Source of the DNA: Micromonospora parva
GTDB taxonomy: Bacteria > Actinomycetota > Actinomycetes > Mycobacteriales > Micromonosporaceae
DNA: 64,000 bases
Reading direction: 5' to 3'
NCBI RefSeq assembly: GCF_000718515.1
Contig: NZ_JNZS01000001.1
Coordinates: 186,001 to 250,000 of the forward strand
Below are positions 50,556 to 61,064 of the stretch, in pieces. The notes below the pieces were generated by a model. It was not told the origin of the DNA, made no database searches, and was given only the letters and a program-made list of their open reading frames with translations. Both the position numbers and the translations under genes were made by a program. Numbering within the stretch: the stretch's first letter is position 1; each line of letters opens with the position of its first letter.

Positions 50556-51038
50556 GTGACCGAGGCGTGGGAAGCGTCAGTCGAGGCGAAGATCCAGGAT
50601 GCCATTCAGCGCGGCGAGTTCGACGACCTGCCCGGCACGGGCAAGCCGATCCCCGGTCGGGGGGCGCCGTACGACGAGGCCTGGTGGATCAAGAGCTTCC
50701 TGGAGCGCGAGGCACTCCCCAGTGACCTGCTGCTGCCCACGTCGCTGCAACTGCGCCGCCGTATCGAGCAGGTCCCCAACGAGGTCCGTGACCTGCCCAC
50801 CGAGCAGTCCGTCCGGGACTTCGTCGGGCAGCTGAACGTGCAGATCGTGGCGTGGCTGCGCTTCCCCGACGACGGGCCCCGGATCGCGGTGCGCCCGGTC
50901 AACACCGAGGACGTCATCCGCCGTTGGCGCGCCGAACGGGCCCGCCCCGAGGTCACCGTCACCGTCACCGAAGCGGTGACCGCCGTGAGACCGTGGCGCC
51001 GGGGCTGGTGGCAGCGGTGGCGCCGCCGTCGGGGCTGA
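50556..51038 (+). CDS. DUF1992 / DnaJ-family conserved domain protein
   Basis: A 160-residue protein with the DUF1992 signature VEAKIQDAIQRGEFDDLPGTGKPIPGRG...DEAWWIKSFLEREALPSDLLL and LRRRIEQVP. Eukaryotic relatives are the conserved domain of DNAJC28; bacterial function is unknown. The C-terminus is basic (PWRRGWWQRWRRRRG). The GTG start at 50556 has GGGGAGGTG 8 nt upstream; the longer frame from 50493 is unlikely. The next gene follows in the same direction. Confidence 0.82.
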   Translation: MTEAWEASVEAKIQDAIQRGEFDDLPGTGKPIPGRGAPYDEAWWIKSFLEREALPSDLLLPTSLQLRRRIEQVPNEVRDLPTEQSVRDFVGQLNVQIVAWLRFPDDGPRIAVRPVNTEDVIRRWRAERARPEVTVTVTEAVTAVRPWRRGWWQRWRRRRG

Positions 51039-51058
51039 CCCCACGGCCACGGACACGG

Positions 51059-51064
51059 CAGAAT
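51059..51064 (+). promoter_or_regulatory. -10 hexamer CAGAAT of the GNAT gene (leaderless)
   Basis: CAGAAT ends 6 nt before ATG 51071, the same hexamer and spacing as for tetR at 44910-44915. Confidence 0.4.
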
Positions 51065-51070
51065 GTGCCG

Positions 51071-51613
51071 ATGCTCATCGGATCATCACCGGCACCCGGC
51101 CCACCCTCGACACCGGATGTCACCCTGCGTCAGTGGTGCGCCGACGACCTCGATGACCTGGTGGACGCGTACCGGGACCCGGTCCTGCGGCACTGGACCA
51201 GTCATCCGGTGACCAACGCCGCCGAGGCCCGGCGGTGGCTCAAGGGCACCCAGCGGGACCGGGCCGACGGCCGCCGGTACACCTTCGCCGTCGTCGAAGA
51301 GCAGGCCGACGGCGCGCGGCTGGTCGGCAACGTGGTGCTCAAGGGGGTCACCCCGCAGCGCCCGGCGCCGGAGGTGGGCTACTGGACGGCGTCGTGGGCA
51401 CGCGGTCGTGGGGTCGCGCCCCGCGCGGTGACCGCGCTGAGCCGCTGGGCGTTCGACCGGTTCCCCGAGGTGACGCGTCTCGACCTGCTGCACCAGGTGG
51501 ACAACGTGGCGTCCTGCCGGGTGGCGCAGAAGTGCGGCTTCGTGTTCCAGGAGGTGCTGCCGGCCCGGCCGCCCTTCCCGCTCGACGGTCACCGGCACGC
51601 CCTGCACGCCTAG
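51071..51613 (+). CDS. GNAT family N-acetyltransferase
   Basis: A 180-residue acyltransferase of the ribosomal-protein/alanine acetyltransferase-like branch. Visible motifs: VTLRQWCADDLDDLVDAYRDP, FAVVEEQADGARLVGNVVLKG, EVGYWTASWARGRGVAPRAVTALSRWAF (acetyl-CoA loop, R/G-x-x-G-x-A type) and LDLLHQVDNVASCRVAQKCGFVFQE. The acceptor is unknown. ATG 51071 lies 6 nt after CAGAAT with no ribosome-binding site. Its stop is only 3 nt from the convergent MPI-like gene end. Confidence 0.85.
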   Translation: MLIGSSPAPGPPSTPDVTLRQWCADDLDDLVDAYRDPVLRHWTSHPVTNAAEARRWLKGTQRDRADGRRYTFAVVEEQADGARLVGNVVLKGVTPQRPAPEVGYWTASWARGRGVAPRAVTALSRWAFDRFPEVTRLDLLHQVDNVASCRVAQKCGFVFQEVLPARPPFPLDGHRHALHA

Positions 51614-51616
51614 CCG

Positions 51617-52192
51617 TCAGTCCACCCTGGCCCGCCAGACCCAGGAGGTGCGCCGGGTCCGGCCGGGCAACTCACCCCGGCCGGTCATCCACAGCAGCAC
51701 CTCGGGTGCCGCACCGGCCGGGGCGTCCGGGAAGAGTCGCCGCAGCACCAGCGCGCTCAGTCGCTGCGGTGGCTGCCACGGCACACCGAGGCCGAGGGTG
51801 ATGTCGTGGGTGTGCAGCACGGTCTCGGCCACGCCCATGGCGGCGAAACCGGCCGGGTCGCACGGGCCCCAATGCCAGGCCCGCGTGTCCCGGCCCGCGG
51901 CGTCGACGGCGGTGGCGAGCAGACCGGCGCAGGCTCGCACCACGGTGAGCACCTGCGTCGGGCTCGCGTCGGGGGAGACCCGCAGGTCGTACGGCAGATA
52001 GCCGTCATCCGGGCGGCCGGCGACCTGGCCCGCGTACCCGATGAGGTCGTGCGCGACGTGCGCCGCGGTGGTCCAGCAGCTCCAGCTCAGCGAGCCGGCC
52101 GGCACCGACCAGTCGCGTTCGCGGTGTGGCTCCAGCACCCGGGTCATCTCCTCGGCCGCCTCGTGCAGGTCGGCACCGGTCACCACTGACAC
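51617..52192 (-). CDS. maleylpyruvate-isomerase-like (mycothiol-dependent DinB-fold) protein
   Basis: A 191-residue DinB/MDMPI-fold protein. The N-terminal metal-binding-type region has WSCWTTAAHVAHDLIGYAGQVAGR (H in HVAHDL) and the later ETVLHTHDITLGLGVPWQPP contains a second histidine pair, matching the mycothiol-dependent maleylpyruvate isomerase N-domain pattern of actinobacteria. The natural substrate is unknown; some members use mycothiol. The GTG start at 52192 has GGGGG 6-10 nt upstream. It ends 3 nt from the GNAT stop, tail to tail. Confidence 0.75.
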   Translation of the reverse strand: MSVVTGADLHEAAEEMTRVLEPHRERDWSVPAGSLSWSCWTTAAHVAHDLIGYAGQVAGRPDDGYLPYDLRVSPDASPTQVLTVVRACAGLLATAVDAAGRDTRAWHWGPCDPAGFAAMGVAETVLHTHDITLGLGVPWQPPQRLSALVLRRLFPDAPAGAAPEVLLWMTGRGELPGRTRRTSWVWRARVD

Positions 52193-52294
52193 TCAGCAAC
52201 CCCCTGGGACGCACCGCGTGTGGGAATCCCGTCATGGGCACCACGGATCGAAGCATGCAAGAATCCATCCTCGCATGCGGGGGAGGCGAGCAGA

Positions 52295-53278
52295 GTGTTG
52301 CCCAACCTGGTGGTGGACACGACGGTGTTACCGCCGGCGGACCGGTTCGAGTTCTGGTACGCACTGATCGCTCAGGAGATGGCGCCTGCGCATATCAGCA
52401 GCGGTCACCTGGACAACTTCGTTGCCTACGCCCAGGCCATCGATCTGGGCCGCGTTCGGATGGCCTCGCTGCGGTACCCGTCGCTGGACTCGGTCCGGCC
52501 CGCGAAACTGGTCCGCAGAACCGAGGGGGACGTGTACCAGCTCGCGCTCCCACTCACCGGCCGCAGCACGCTGATCCAGGACCGCACCGAGTCCCCATTG
52601 GAAGCCGGAAACCACTTCACGCTCCTGGACACCGCGCGGCCGCACGTCGCCCGGCACAGCGCTGACGGCTCCGGCCTCGCCCACACGATCACCGTGCAGA
52701 TACCGCACCCGTCACTACCAGTGGCGCCGGACCGGCTCCGCCGGCTGCTGGCCACGCCGCTGCCGTCGCACGTCGGCGTCGGCGGGCTGTTGGTCCAGCA
52801 CCTGCGCAGCATCGCCGCACACCCGGAGCAGTACCAGCCGGCCCAGGCCGAGGTGCTGGGCAGCGTGGCGCTGGACCTGCTCGCCGCCGCGTTCGCCCAG
52901 TACCTCGACATCGAGGACACCCTGTCGCCGGAGGCCCGGCAAACCACGTTGCGGGCCCGCGTCGTCGATTTCATCGACCGCCACCTGGACAACGACGAGC
53001 TCAGCCCCCGCAGCGTCGCCGCCGTCCACCACATCTCGCTGCGATCGCTGCACCGCCTGTTCGAAGGTGACTCGACGACAGTCGCCGAACTCATCCGCGC
53101 CAAACGCCTGGAGCAGTGCCGGCGTGACCTCGCCAACCCGCTGGTGCGGCAACCGATCCACGCCATCGCCGCCCGTTGGGGTTTCCGGGACAAGGCCCAC
53201 TTCAGTCGCCTCTTCCTGGCCCGCTACGGACGTTCACCGCAGGCCTACCGGACGACCGTCGCGCACCAGGGTCGGTGA
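52295..53278 (+). CDS. AraC family transcriptional regulator
   Basis: A 327-residue regulator. An AraC-binding-like N-terminal domain (PPADRFEFWYALIAQEM...GDVYQLALPLTGRSTLIQD) precedes a C-terminal double HTH (LRARVVDFIDRHLDNDELSPRSVAAVHHISLRSLHRLFEGDSTTVAELIRAKRLEQCRRDLANPLVRQPIHAIAARWGFRDKAHFSRLFLARYGRSPQAYR). The GTG start at 52295 has GGGGGAGG upstream; a frame from 52220 is less likely. Two GCATGC palindromes flank its upstream region (about 52255 and 52274) and could be operators. Target unknown. Confidence 0.88.
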   Translation: MLPNLVVDTTVLPPADRFEFWYALIAQEMAPAHISSGHLDNFVAYAQAIDLGRVRMASLRYPSLDSVRPAKLVRRTEGDVYQLALPLTGRSTLIQDRTESPLEAGNHFTLLDTARPHVARHSADGSGLAHTITVQIPHPSLPVAPDRLRRLLATPLPSHVGVGGLLVQHLRSIAAHPEQYQPAQAEVLGSVALDLLAAAFAQYLDIEDTLSPEARQTTLRARVVDFIDRHLDNDELSPRSVAAVHHISLRSLHRLFEGDSTTVAELIRAKRLEQCRRDLANPLVRQPIHAIAARWGFRDKAHFSRLFLARYGRSPQAYRTTVAHQGR

Positions 53279-53282
53279 CCGG

Positions 53283-53762
53283 TCACCGTCGCCGGTGGTC
53301 GGTCGGATCGTCCTCGACGAAGTCACGGACGGCGACGCGGATGCTCTCGCCGTACGGGTCGTCCGGTAGGAGTCTCAGGTTTTCCCGGGCTCGGGCGAGG
53401 TGCTCCCGAGCCGCAGCGACGTTACCCAGCCGCCGGTGACAGTCGGCCAGGTTGAGGTGCAGCGACGGCAGGAACGCCTGAACCTGCAGTGCGGACAGGT
53501 ATCGCTGGGCGCGTTCGTCGGTCAGCTCGGACACCGCGGCCAGGGCACGTTCGTCCCAGCTCAGCTCCGCCTCGGTGCTGTCCTGCAGGTCGGCGAGGTG
53601 ATGCGCCAGGGTGCAGCGGTGCAGGGCGTCCCCGGTCGGGCCGATGTCGTCCCACAGCGCCGTGAGCAGCGCACGGGCCTCGGCGGGCGCGCCACCATGG
53701 CCGAGGTGCACGGCCTCGATGATGCGGGTCATGGTCGGATCGGCGGTCGGTTGCTCGGTCAT
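53283..53762 (-). CDS. TPR-like repeat protein
   Basis: A 159-residue helical protein with a tetratricopeptide-like pattern (LTALWDDIGPTGDALHRCTLAHHLADLQDS, ALAAVSELTDERAQRYLSALQVQAFLPSLHLNLADCHRRLGNVAAAREHLARARENL). No enzymatic motif. It probably mediates protein contacts. It is 4 nt from the convergent AraC stop. ATG 53762 follows a GGCGAC stretch without a clear ribosome-binding site. Confidence 0.7.
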   Translation of the reverse strand: MTEQPTADPTMTRIIEAVHLGHGGAPAEARALLTALWDDIGPTGDALHRCTLAHHLADLQDSTEAELSWDERALAAVSELTDERAQRYLSALQVQAFLPSLHLNLADCHRRLGNVAAAREHLARARENLRLLPDDPYGESIRVAVRDFVEDDPTDHRRR

Positions 53763-53819
53763 GTCGCCGATGGTCGAGCCTCAACCACGTCGAGGGTCAA
53801 CCTCCGCCGACCCGGCCCG

Positions 53820-54683
53820 TCAACGCTGGGCGACGATGGCCTCCAGTGCTGCGCGAGCGGATGTCGGACGGCGACCGATGAGGGTCTCCAGCGTCGGATC
53901 GGTGACGGCGAACTCGCCGCGACGCGCCGCGCGGTACATGCCGAGGGTGAAGTCGGCGGCCGCCGGGGGCATGCCACCTGCGATGGCGGCCGAGCGCCAC
54001 TGGTCGTCGGTGACGACCACCCGGGTGACGGTGCGGCCTGTGATGTCGCTCAGGATAGCGGCCACCGCCTCGAGGTCGAGCGCCTGCGCAGCGGTCAGCG
54101 CCGGCGTGATGCCGTCGAGCAGGCCCTCCTCGGCCAGGGCGATGGCCGCGGCTTCGGCCAGGTCGGCGTGCGCGGTCCAGGACACCGGGCCGTCCGCCGG
54201 CGCCACGAGTTGACCGGTCTCCAACGCCGCCCCGATGCAGAGGCTGAGCGTGCTCGCGTAGAACCCGTTGCGCAGGGCGGTGAAGGGAACCCCCAGCCCG
54301 GCCAGGTGCTCCTCGGTCGCGGCGTGGGTGGGCTGGGGGGCGAACAGCGAGACCCGGGAGGCGGCCTGGTGGCTGGTGTAGAGGATTCGTTTGGCTCCCG
54401 CGGCGTGGGCGGCGTCGATGGCGGCGCGGTTCGCGGCGACCGCGGCGGCCCCACGGATGGCGGCGGAAACGACGAGCACCTTGTCGGCGCCCTCGAAGGC
54501 GTGCTCCAGCGTGGCCGGGTCGGTGAAGTCGCCGGCGCGCACCCGCACGCCCCGCTCGGCGAGGCCCACGGCCCGGTCGACGTCGCGCACGCTCACGCCC
54601 ACCGCCTCGGCTGGTAACCGGTCGAGCAGCCGGTCGACGATCTGGGACCCGAGCTGACCAGTGGCACCGGTGACGACGAACAT
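53820..54683 (-). CDS. NAD(P)-binding NmrA/QOR2-like oxidoreductase
   Basis: A 287-residue atypical SDR with the Rossmann motif FVVTGATGQLGSQIVDRLLDRLP and the NmrA/QOR2-type pattern KVLVVSAAIRG, RILYTSHQAA and HAATEEHLAGLGVPFTALRNGFYASTL. It likely reduces quinones or acts as a redox sensor. ATG 54683 has AAGGGAG 9 nt upstream; GTG 54692 is an alternative. It is divergent from a TetR regulator with a dyad between the two starts. Confidence 0.82.
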   Translation of the reverse strand: MFVVTGATGQLGSQIVDRLLDRLPAEAVGVSVRDVDRAVGLAERGVRVRAGDFTDPATLEHAFEGADKVLVVSAAIRGAAAVAANRAAIDAAHAAGAKRILYTSHQAASRVSLFAPQPTHAATEEHLAGLGVPFTALRNGFYASTLSLCIGAALETGQLVAPADGPVSWTAHADLAEAAAIALAEEGLLDGITPALTAAQALDLEAVAAILSDITGRTVTRVVVTDDQWRSAAIAGGMPPAAADFTLGMYRAARRGEFAVTDPTLETLIGRRPTSARAALEAIVAQR

Positions 54684-54721
54684 GTTGCACACTCCCTTGA
54701 TATCGGCGTTACGACCGATAC

Positions 54722-54761
54722 GTTAGCAGCGATAATCCGTGGTTAACAAGTCGCTGTTAGC
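54722..54761. promoter_or_regulatory. dyad operator between the NmrA-like and tetR genes
   Basis: GTTAGCAGCGA (54722-54732) and TCGCTGTTAGC (54751-54761) are inverted repeats that match at 9 of 11 positions and overlap the TAGCAT -10 of tetR. A single TetR dimer pair could repress both directions. Confidence 0.55.
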
Positions 54762-54763
54762 AT
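54758..54763 (+). promoter_or_regulatory. -10 hexamer TAGCAT of tetR (leaderless)
   Basis: TAGCAT ends 6 nt before ATG 54770; no ribosome-binding site is present. Confidence 0.5.
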
Positions 54764-54769
54764 TGATTC

Positions 54770-55489
54770 ATGGTGACGACGCAGGACATGGCATCCCGCG
54801 ACGACGTCCGCGCGGGCATCGTCGCGGCAGCAACCGAACTGCTGCGCGAGAAGGGCGCTAACGCGGTGACGACGCGCGCCGTCGCCCAGGCCGCAGGTGT
54901 GCAGGCGCCGACCATCTACCGCCTGTTCGGTGACAAGGACGGCCTCATCGACGCCGTCGCCGAGCACGTCATGGCCAGCTACGTCAGCGGCAAATCGGTC
55001 GCCACGCACGCCGCGACGGGTGACCCGGTCGCGGAGCTGCGCACCGGGTGGCGCACGCACGTGGAGTTCGGCCTGACAAACCCCGAGCTGTACGCCCTGA
55101 TGGCCGCCCGGGGGAGCGGCGCACCCTCACCGGCGACCGTCGCGGGCCTCGACGTGCTCCGTCGTCGCGTCCGGCGACTCGCCGCAGCCGGTCTGCTGCG
55201 GGTCGACGAACAACGCGCACTCATGATGATCCACTCAGCGGGCCACGGAACCATCCTCGCGCTACTCGGAACGCCCCCCGAGCAGCGCGACCCCGGCCTG
55301 AGCGAGGCCATGCTCGACGCCGTGCTCACCAGCATCCTGTCGACAACCCCGGCGACACCCGACACGACCACGAACACGGTCGCGGTGACCTTCGCGACGG
55401 TGCTGCCCCACCTGCCGGGGCTCACCGACGCCGAACGCGCACTGATGGCCGAGTGGCTCCACCGATCGCTGACCCACCCGACGTCGTGA
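54770..55489 (+). CDS. TetR family transcriptional regulator
   Basis: A 239-residue regulator with the HTH VRAGIVAAATELLREKGANAVTTRAVAQAAGVQAPTIYRLFGDKDGLIDAV and a helical C-terminal ligand-binding domain. ATG 54770 sits 6 nt after a TAGCAT hexamer. It is divergent from the NmrA/QOR2-like gene and shares a dyad with it, so it is likely that gene's repressor and its own. Downstream lies the leader ORF of the FAD monooxygenase. Confidence 0.88.
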   Translation: MVTTQDMASRDDVRAGIVAAATELLREKGANAVTTRAVAQAAGVQAPTIYRLFGDKDGLIDAVAEHVMASYVSGKSVATHAATGDPVAELRTGWRTHVEFGLTNPELYALMAARGSGAPSPATVAGLDVLRRRVRRLAAAGLLRVDEQRALMMIHSAGHGTILALLGTPPEQRDPGLSEAMLDAVLTSILSTTPATPDTTTNTVAVTFATVLPHLPGLTDAERALMAEWLHRSLTHPTS

Positions 55490-55540
55490 TCACCCCCGGC
55501 GGCGGAAAAGAGCTCGACGCGACCTGGCCGGGGGAGATAG

Positions 55541-57229
<1,689 letters not shown>

Positions 57230-57255
57230 TCCCGCCGCACCAACAGGTGCCGAGC

Positions 57256-57291
57256 CGTGGCGACGTCCCGGTCTGCCAGGACGTCGCCACG
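57256..57291. terminator. 13-bp hairpin between monooxygenase and phosphotransferase genes
   Basis: CGTGGCGACGTCC (57256-57268) pairs with GGACGTCGCCACG (57279-57291) around a 10-nt loop. The flanking genes converge. Confidence 0.75.
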
Positions 57292-57327
57292 ACACCCACC
57301 GGAATCGGCGTCACACCGACCGGTGGT

Positions 57328-58080
57328 TCAGCCGGATTCCTGGCACAGCTCATCGGCGTGCCTCGTGATCCACGCCGCGTCGCGGCGGTAGAGCTCGACG
57401 TGACTGCGAACCGTCTCCTGACCCTGGTCGGCGCGGGCCTCGGTGAAGGCGGCGAGATCGTGCAGTCGTGCAACGGCGACGGAGAGGACGTCCGCGGGCG
57501 CCAGCTGCGAGCCGTAGGCGGCGGCGAGCAGCCGCAGGCGTCGGGCCCGCTCGCCCAGGGCACTGTCAATGGCGTCGCCGTTGCTCGGGTCCGCCAACGG
57601 CACCAGCCGGTAGGCGAGGTACGCCACGTCCCACAACCGGGGGCCTGGCGAGGCCGTGTCCCAGTCGATGACACCGCTCAGTCGGCCATCGGCGAAGACC
57701 ATGTTGTACGGCGCGAAGTCGTTGTGACAGATGACCTCGGCCGGCTGCCGTACCGCGGACTGCCAGACGGCACCGGAGACATCGAAGCCCAGACTGGCCT
57801 GGTGAAGGTGGGCGAGGTGGGCGCCGGCGTCGATGAGGACCTCCCGACTCCAGACCCAGGCCGGCAGCGGGTACTGAGGCACGACACCCGGCAGGTACGA
57901 GACGGTGTCTCGCCCGTACTCGTCGGTGCCCAACGGGTGCGGCACCCAGGTGAGGCCGCGGTCACGAAGGTGCCCCAGCAGGCGCTGCACGGTCGGGTTC
58001 CATTCGGCGGCAGCACGCCGAACGGTGTCGCCGACGCGTATCGCGCCGCCCATGTTGCCGCCGGGCATCATCTCCTCCAC
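57328..58080 (-). CDS. aminoglycoside phosphotransferase (APH) family protein
   Basis: A 250-residue kinase-fold protein. The catalytic loop VICHNDFAPYNMVFADGRLSGVIDWDTASPGPRLWDVAYL contains HND....N and the metal-binding DWD. The family includes antibiotic kinases and many small-metabolite kinases (for example choline/homoserine-type), so an antibiotic role is not certain. The N-lobe is short. The start is uncertain: GTG 58080 has AGGAG upstream, and ATG 58071 and 58068 are alternatives. It lies 47 nt downstream of the nucleotidyltransferase gene on the same strand, so the two are likely an operon. Confidence 0.82.
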   Translation of the reverse strand: MEEMMPGGNMGGAIRVGDTVRRAAAEWNPTVQRLLGHLRDRGLTWVPHPLGTDEYGRDTVSYLPGVVPQYPLPAWVWSREVLIDAGAHLAHLHQASLGFDVSGAVWQSAVRQPAEVICHNDFAPYNMVFADGRLSGVIDWDTASPGPRLWDVAYLAYRLVPLADPSNGDAIDSALGERARRLRLLAAAYGSQLAPADVLSVAVARLHDLAAFTEARADQGQETVRSHVELYRRDAAWITRHADELCQESG

Positions 58081-58127
58081 GAGACGATGCTCCTGCTACG
58101 CCCCGATCACCGCAATCGCGTTGATCG

Positions 58128-58889
58128 TCATGAGCTGGCGGCGAGTTCGACGAGAATCGGGCGCAGTCGGTCGGCCAGGGCCGCGTCCGTGCGAGTGAGT
58201 TCTGTGCTCAGGACGGCTACGGCGGCCGACAGCGCGCGACGTAACTCGGCCTCGTCCAGGGAACGGACCAGGGTCGTTTCGAGAGGTCCGGTGATGGTGG
58301 TGGGCAGGAGGTGGGCGCCCTTGGCGTAGCTGGTGGCATGACCCAGGCGCTGGCAGGCAAGTGACATCGTCTGGGTGCGCATCGCGCTGATCCAATGCTC
58401 CGCCTGCCAGTATCTGCCTCGCTCGATGCTGATCCGCGCGTGCAGGGCGTGGTGCCACGCCAGGCCGGCGATCGTGTCGTAGCCGCTCGCCATGACCGCC
58501 TGGGACGGTGTGGCTTGCCCGAAGATGAGACGCCAACCCGGGCCGCGCGGCCCGAAGTCGGCTTCCGGGCCGAAGGCGAGGTCGACCTCCAGGCAGTGGG
58601 GAAGCAGGAACACCCGGTAGAGCATCGACCCGGAAGGGAGGTCCCAGTGATGGACAGCGGCGAAGTCCCGGTACATGAGTTGCGTCCACCGACGCATGAC
58701 GGCGTCGAGCGGGTCGCTGACCGCGAAGGCCAGGTCGACATCCGACCAGCGATCCTCATCGCCGCTGGCATGCGAGCCGGTGATAGCCGCGGCGACCACG
58801 GCGGGATCTTGCGCGGCGAGGCGCAACAACCGCTCCCGGATCAGGTCGCGTTCCTCCACGGAGAACACGTGATCACGCTGCTCCACCAT
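58128..58889 (-). CDS. nucleotidyltransferase-domain protein (aminoglycoside-nucleotidyltransferase-like)
   Basis: A 253-residue protein with the minimal nucleotidyltransferase motif VVAAAITGSHASGDEDRWSDVDLAFAVSD (GS...DVD) and a helical C-terminus. It resembles ANT/kanamycin-nucleotidyltransferase-like and toxin-family (MNT) proteins. ATG 58889 gives the best match to the family start (MVEQRDHVFSVEERDLIRERLL); a frame to 58967 is unlikely. Co-directional with the APH-like gene (47-nt gap), and divergent from the S9 peptidase gene. Resistance function is only suggested by the pairing. Confidence 0.75.
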   Translation of the reverse strand: MVEQRDHVFSVEERDLIRERLLRLAAQDPAVVAAAITGSHASGDEDRWSDVDLAFAVSDPLDAVMRRWTQLMYRDFAAVHHWDLPSGSMLYRVFLLPHCLEVDLAFGPEADFGPRGPGWRLIFGQATPSQAVMASGYDTIAGLAWHHALHARISIERGRYWQAEHWISAMRTQTMSLACQRLGHATSYAKGAHLLPTTITGPLETTLVRSLDEAELRRALSAAVAVLSTELTRTDAALADRLRPILVELAASS

Positions 58890-59079
58890 CGAGGTGGCCC
58901 GGCGGCCGGAGATGAGCTGACGGCCCGACGCTGTATCGGCACCAAGCCACCGGCTTCCTCCTCGCACCCGTCACCAGCGGGACGTGAGAATGCTATCCCG
59001 GTGCCTCGACGTCGCCGTGGAAGAGTCCGGCGCGGACGTGTCAGCGGCGCACCGGTTCGTGGTGCCACGCCGGTGCTGG

Positions 59080-59085
59080 CAGACT
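59080..59085 (+). promoter_or_regulatory. -10 hexamer CAGACT of the S9 peptidase gene (leaderless)
   Basis: CAGACT ends 6 nt before ATG 59092, with no ribosome-binding site. Confidence 0.4.
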
Positions 59086-59091
59086 GATCGA

Positions 59092-61026
59092 ATGACAGGG
59101 CTGACCGCCGACCTCGTCGTCGATGGTCGTGAGCCGCAGACCCCGGCACTCGCCCCGAACGGGCGACTGCTCGGCTACGTTCTCGCTCCCATCAGCCGGG
59201 CCGGTGACCACCTCGACACCGAGCTCTGGCTCGTCGACACCGATGGTGTCGCGTCGCGCCGGGCGACCGCCGACACCGCAACCGAGTCCCGGCCACGCTG
59301 GTCGGCGGACTCCCAGACGCTGTTCTTCCTGTCCGACCGCACCGAGCGTGGGACCCCGCAACTGCACCGCCTCACCCTCGCCGACGGCACGGTGACCACG
59401 TGCACCAGCTGGAGCGGCGGCGTCATCGACCACCTGCCGCTCAGCGATCCCGACCTGGTCGCGCTGCTCGCCGAGGACGAACCCACCGAGCGGGACGCGC
59501 GCCGGGCCCGGGACCGCGACGACGCCATCGTGGTCGGCGAGCGCGAGCCGCGTACCCGGTTGCGCCTGCTCGACCTGCGTACCGGCCAGGTGGTCAGCCC
59601 GCAGGTGTTCGCTGACCGGCACGTCGTGGAGGTGCGGCAACGTCCCGACGGCGGCCCACTCGCCGTGCTGACCTGGGCCAGCGCCGACAACGACCACGGG
59701 CCACGCACCAACCAGCTGCACCTGTTCGACCCCACCAGCGAAACGGCGGAGAACCTCGGACCGGTCGCGGTCGACGCACGGTCGCTGGCATGGTGGCCGG
59801 GTGATGACGGTTGGCACCTCGGTTACGTCGCGCTCACCCCACCGCTTCTGCAAGCCGGCACCGCCGTGTTCGACCTGGCAGTGGAGAGCCGCGTCCTCCG
59901 CAACCGCACCGCTGGCCTCTCGATGTGCCCCACCGAACTCTGCCAGACCGACACCGCCCCGCTGGCGGTGTTCGCCGACGGCCTGAACACCACAGTGGCC
60001 AGGCTCGATCACACCGACCTCACCACCCTGTCGCATCACCCCGGACGTCTCGACAACCTCACCGCCACCCCCACCGGCGACACGATCGCGGTACGCACCG
60101 GCGCCCGCTACGAACCGCCGAACGTGCACATCGGAGCGCCAACGGGGCCGCTGCGACGCATCACCCACACCCGTCCGGAACTCGACGGCATCACCTTCGG
60201 CACCCAACAGCCGCTGGCCTACCGCGCCGTCGACGGCCTCGACCTGGACGGCCTGCTCGTCCTCCCGGTCGGAAGAAACGCGTCCGAAGGCCCGTTCCCG
60301 CTGGTCACGATCGTGCACGGCGGCCCGTACGATCGCTACGCCGATCGTTGCCAGCTGTTCTGGTTCCCCAGCGCGCAGTGGCTGGCAGCCGCCGGCTACG
60401 CGGTGTTCCTGCCCAACCCGCGCGGCGGCCAGGGCCATGGTCACGAGTTCGCCGCCAGCGTCGCCGGCCGGGTCGGTCAGCAGGAGTGGACCGACATCCT
60501 GACCGGCATCGACCTACTGATCGCCGAGGGCGTCGCCGACCCCGACCGGCTGGGCATCGCCGGCTGGAGCCACGGCGGCTTCATGTCCGCCTGGGCCATC
60601 GGCCAGACCGACCGTTTCCGCGCCGCGCTCGTCGGCGCCGGCATCGTCGACTGGGGCATGCTCGCCGCGACCGGCGACAACGGCCAGTTCGAGGCGGCGC
60701 TGGGTGGCAGCACCGGCTGGTCCGGCATCGGACCACACCCGCACGACGCGGTCAGCCCGATCTCCTTCGCCAGTCAGATCCGCACTCCGGTGCTCATCGT
60801 GCACGGCGCCGAGGACACCAACGTCCCCCTCGGGCAGGCCGTGTATCTGCACCGGGCGTTGCGCCACTTCGATGTCGAGCACGAGTTCGTGACGTACCCG
60901 AGAGAGGGCCACGCGATCCGGGAACGCCACCACCAACTCGACCTCCTGCGCCGCACGCGCGCCTGGTTTGATCGCTGGCTCCAGCCGCCGGCCGTGCGCG
61001 CCCCCGTCGACAGGCTGCCTTCGTGA
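59092..61026 (+). CDS. S9 family prolyl-oligopeptidase-like serine peptidase
   Basis: A 644-residue protein with an N-terminal beta-propeller-like half containing WD-type repeats (SRPRWSADSQTLFFLSDR...) and a C-terminal alpha/beta hydrolase. The catalytic serine is in GIAGWSHGGFMSAW, the Asp in VHGAEDTNVPLGQA, and the His in YPREGHAIRERHH. There is no signal peptide, so it acts in the cytoplasm on peptides or acyl-amino acids. ATG 59092 sits 6 nt after CAGACT, and an upstream extension to 58984 has no family match. It is divergent from the nucleotidyltransferase gene. Confidence 0.88.
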   Translation: MTGLTADLVVDGREPQTPALAPNGRLLGYVLAPISRAGDHLDTELWLVDTDGVASRRATADTATESRPRWSADSQTLFFLSDRTERGTPQLHRLTLADGTVTTCTSWSGGVIDHLPLSDPDLVALLAEDEPTERDARRARDRDDAIVVGEREPRTRLRLLDLRTGQVVSPQVFADRHVVEVRQRPDGGPLAVLTWASADNDHGPRTNQLHLFDPTSETAENLGPVAVDARSLAWWPGDDGWHLGYVALTPPLLQAGTAVFDLAVESRVLRNRTAGLSMCPTELCQTDTAPLAVFADGLNTTVARLDHTDLTTLSHHPGRLDNLTATPTGDTIAVRTGARYEPPNVHIGAPTGPLRRITHTRPELDGITFGTQQPLAYRAVDGLDLDGLLVLPVGRNASEGPFPLVTIVHGGPYDRYADRCQLFWFPSAQWLAAAGYAVFLPNPRGGQGHGHEFAASVAGRVGQQEWTDILTGIDLLIAEGVADPDRLGIAGWSHGGFMSAWAIGQTDRFRAALVGAGIVDWGMLAATGDNGQFEAALGGSTGWSGIGPHPHDAVSPISFASQIRTPVLIVHGAEDTNVPLGQAVYLHRALRHFDVEHEFVTYPREGHAIRERHHQLDLLRRTRAWFDRWLQPPAVRAPVDRLPS

Positions 61027-61064
61027 CCCCGGGTTGCTCCGGACAGGGCTCCCGGACGAACCCC

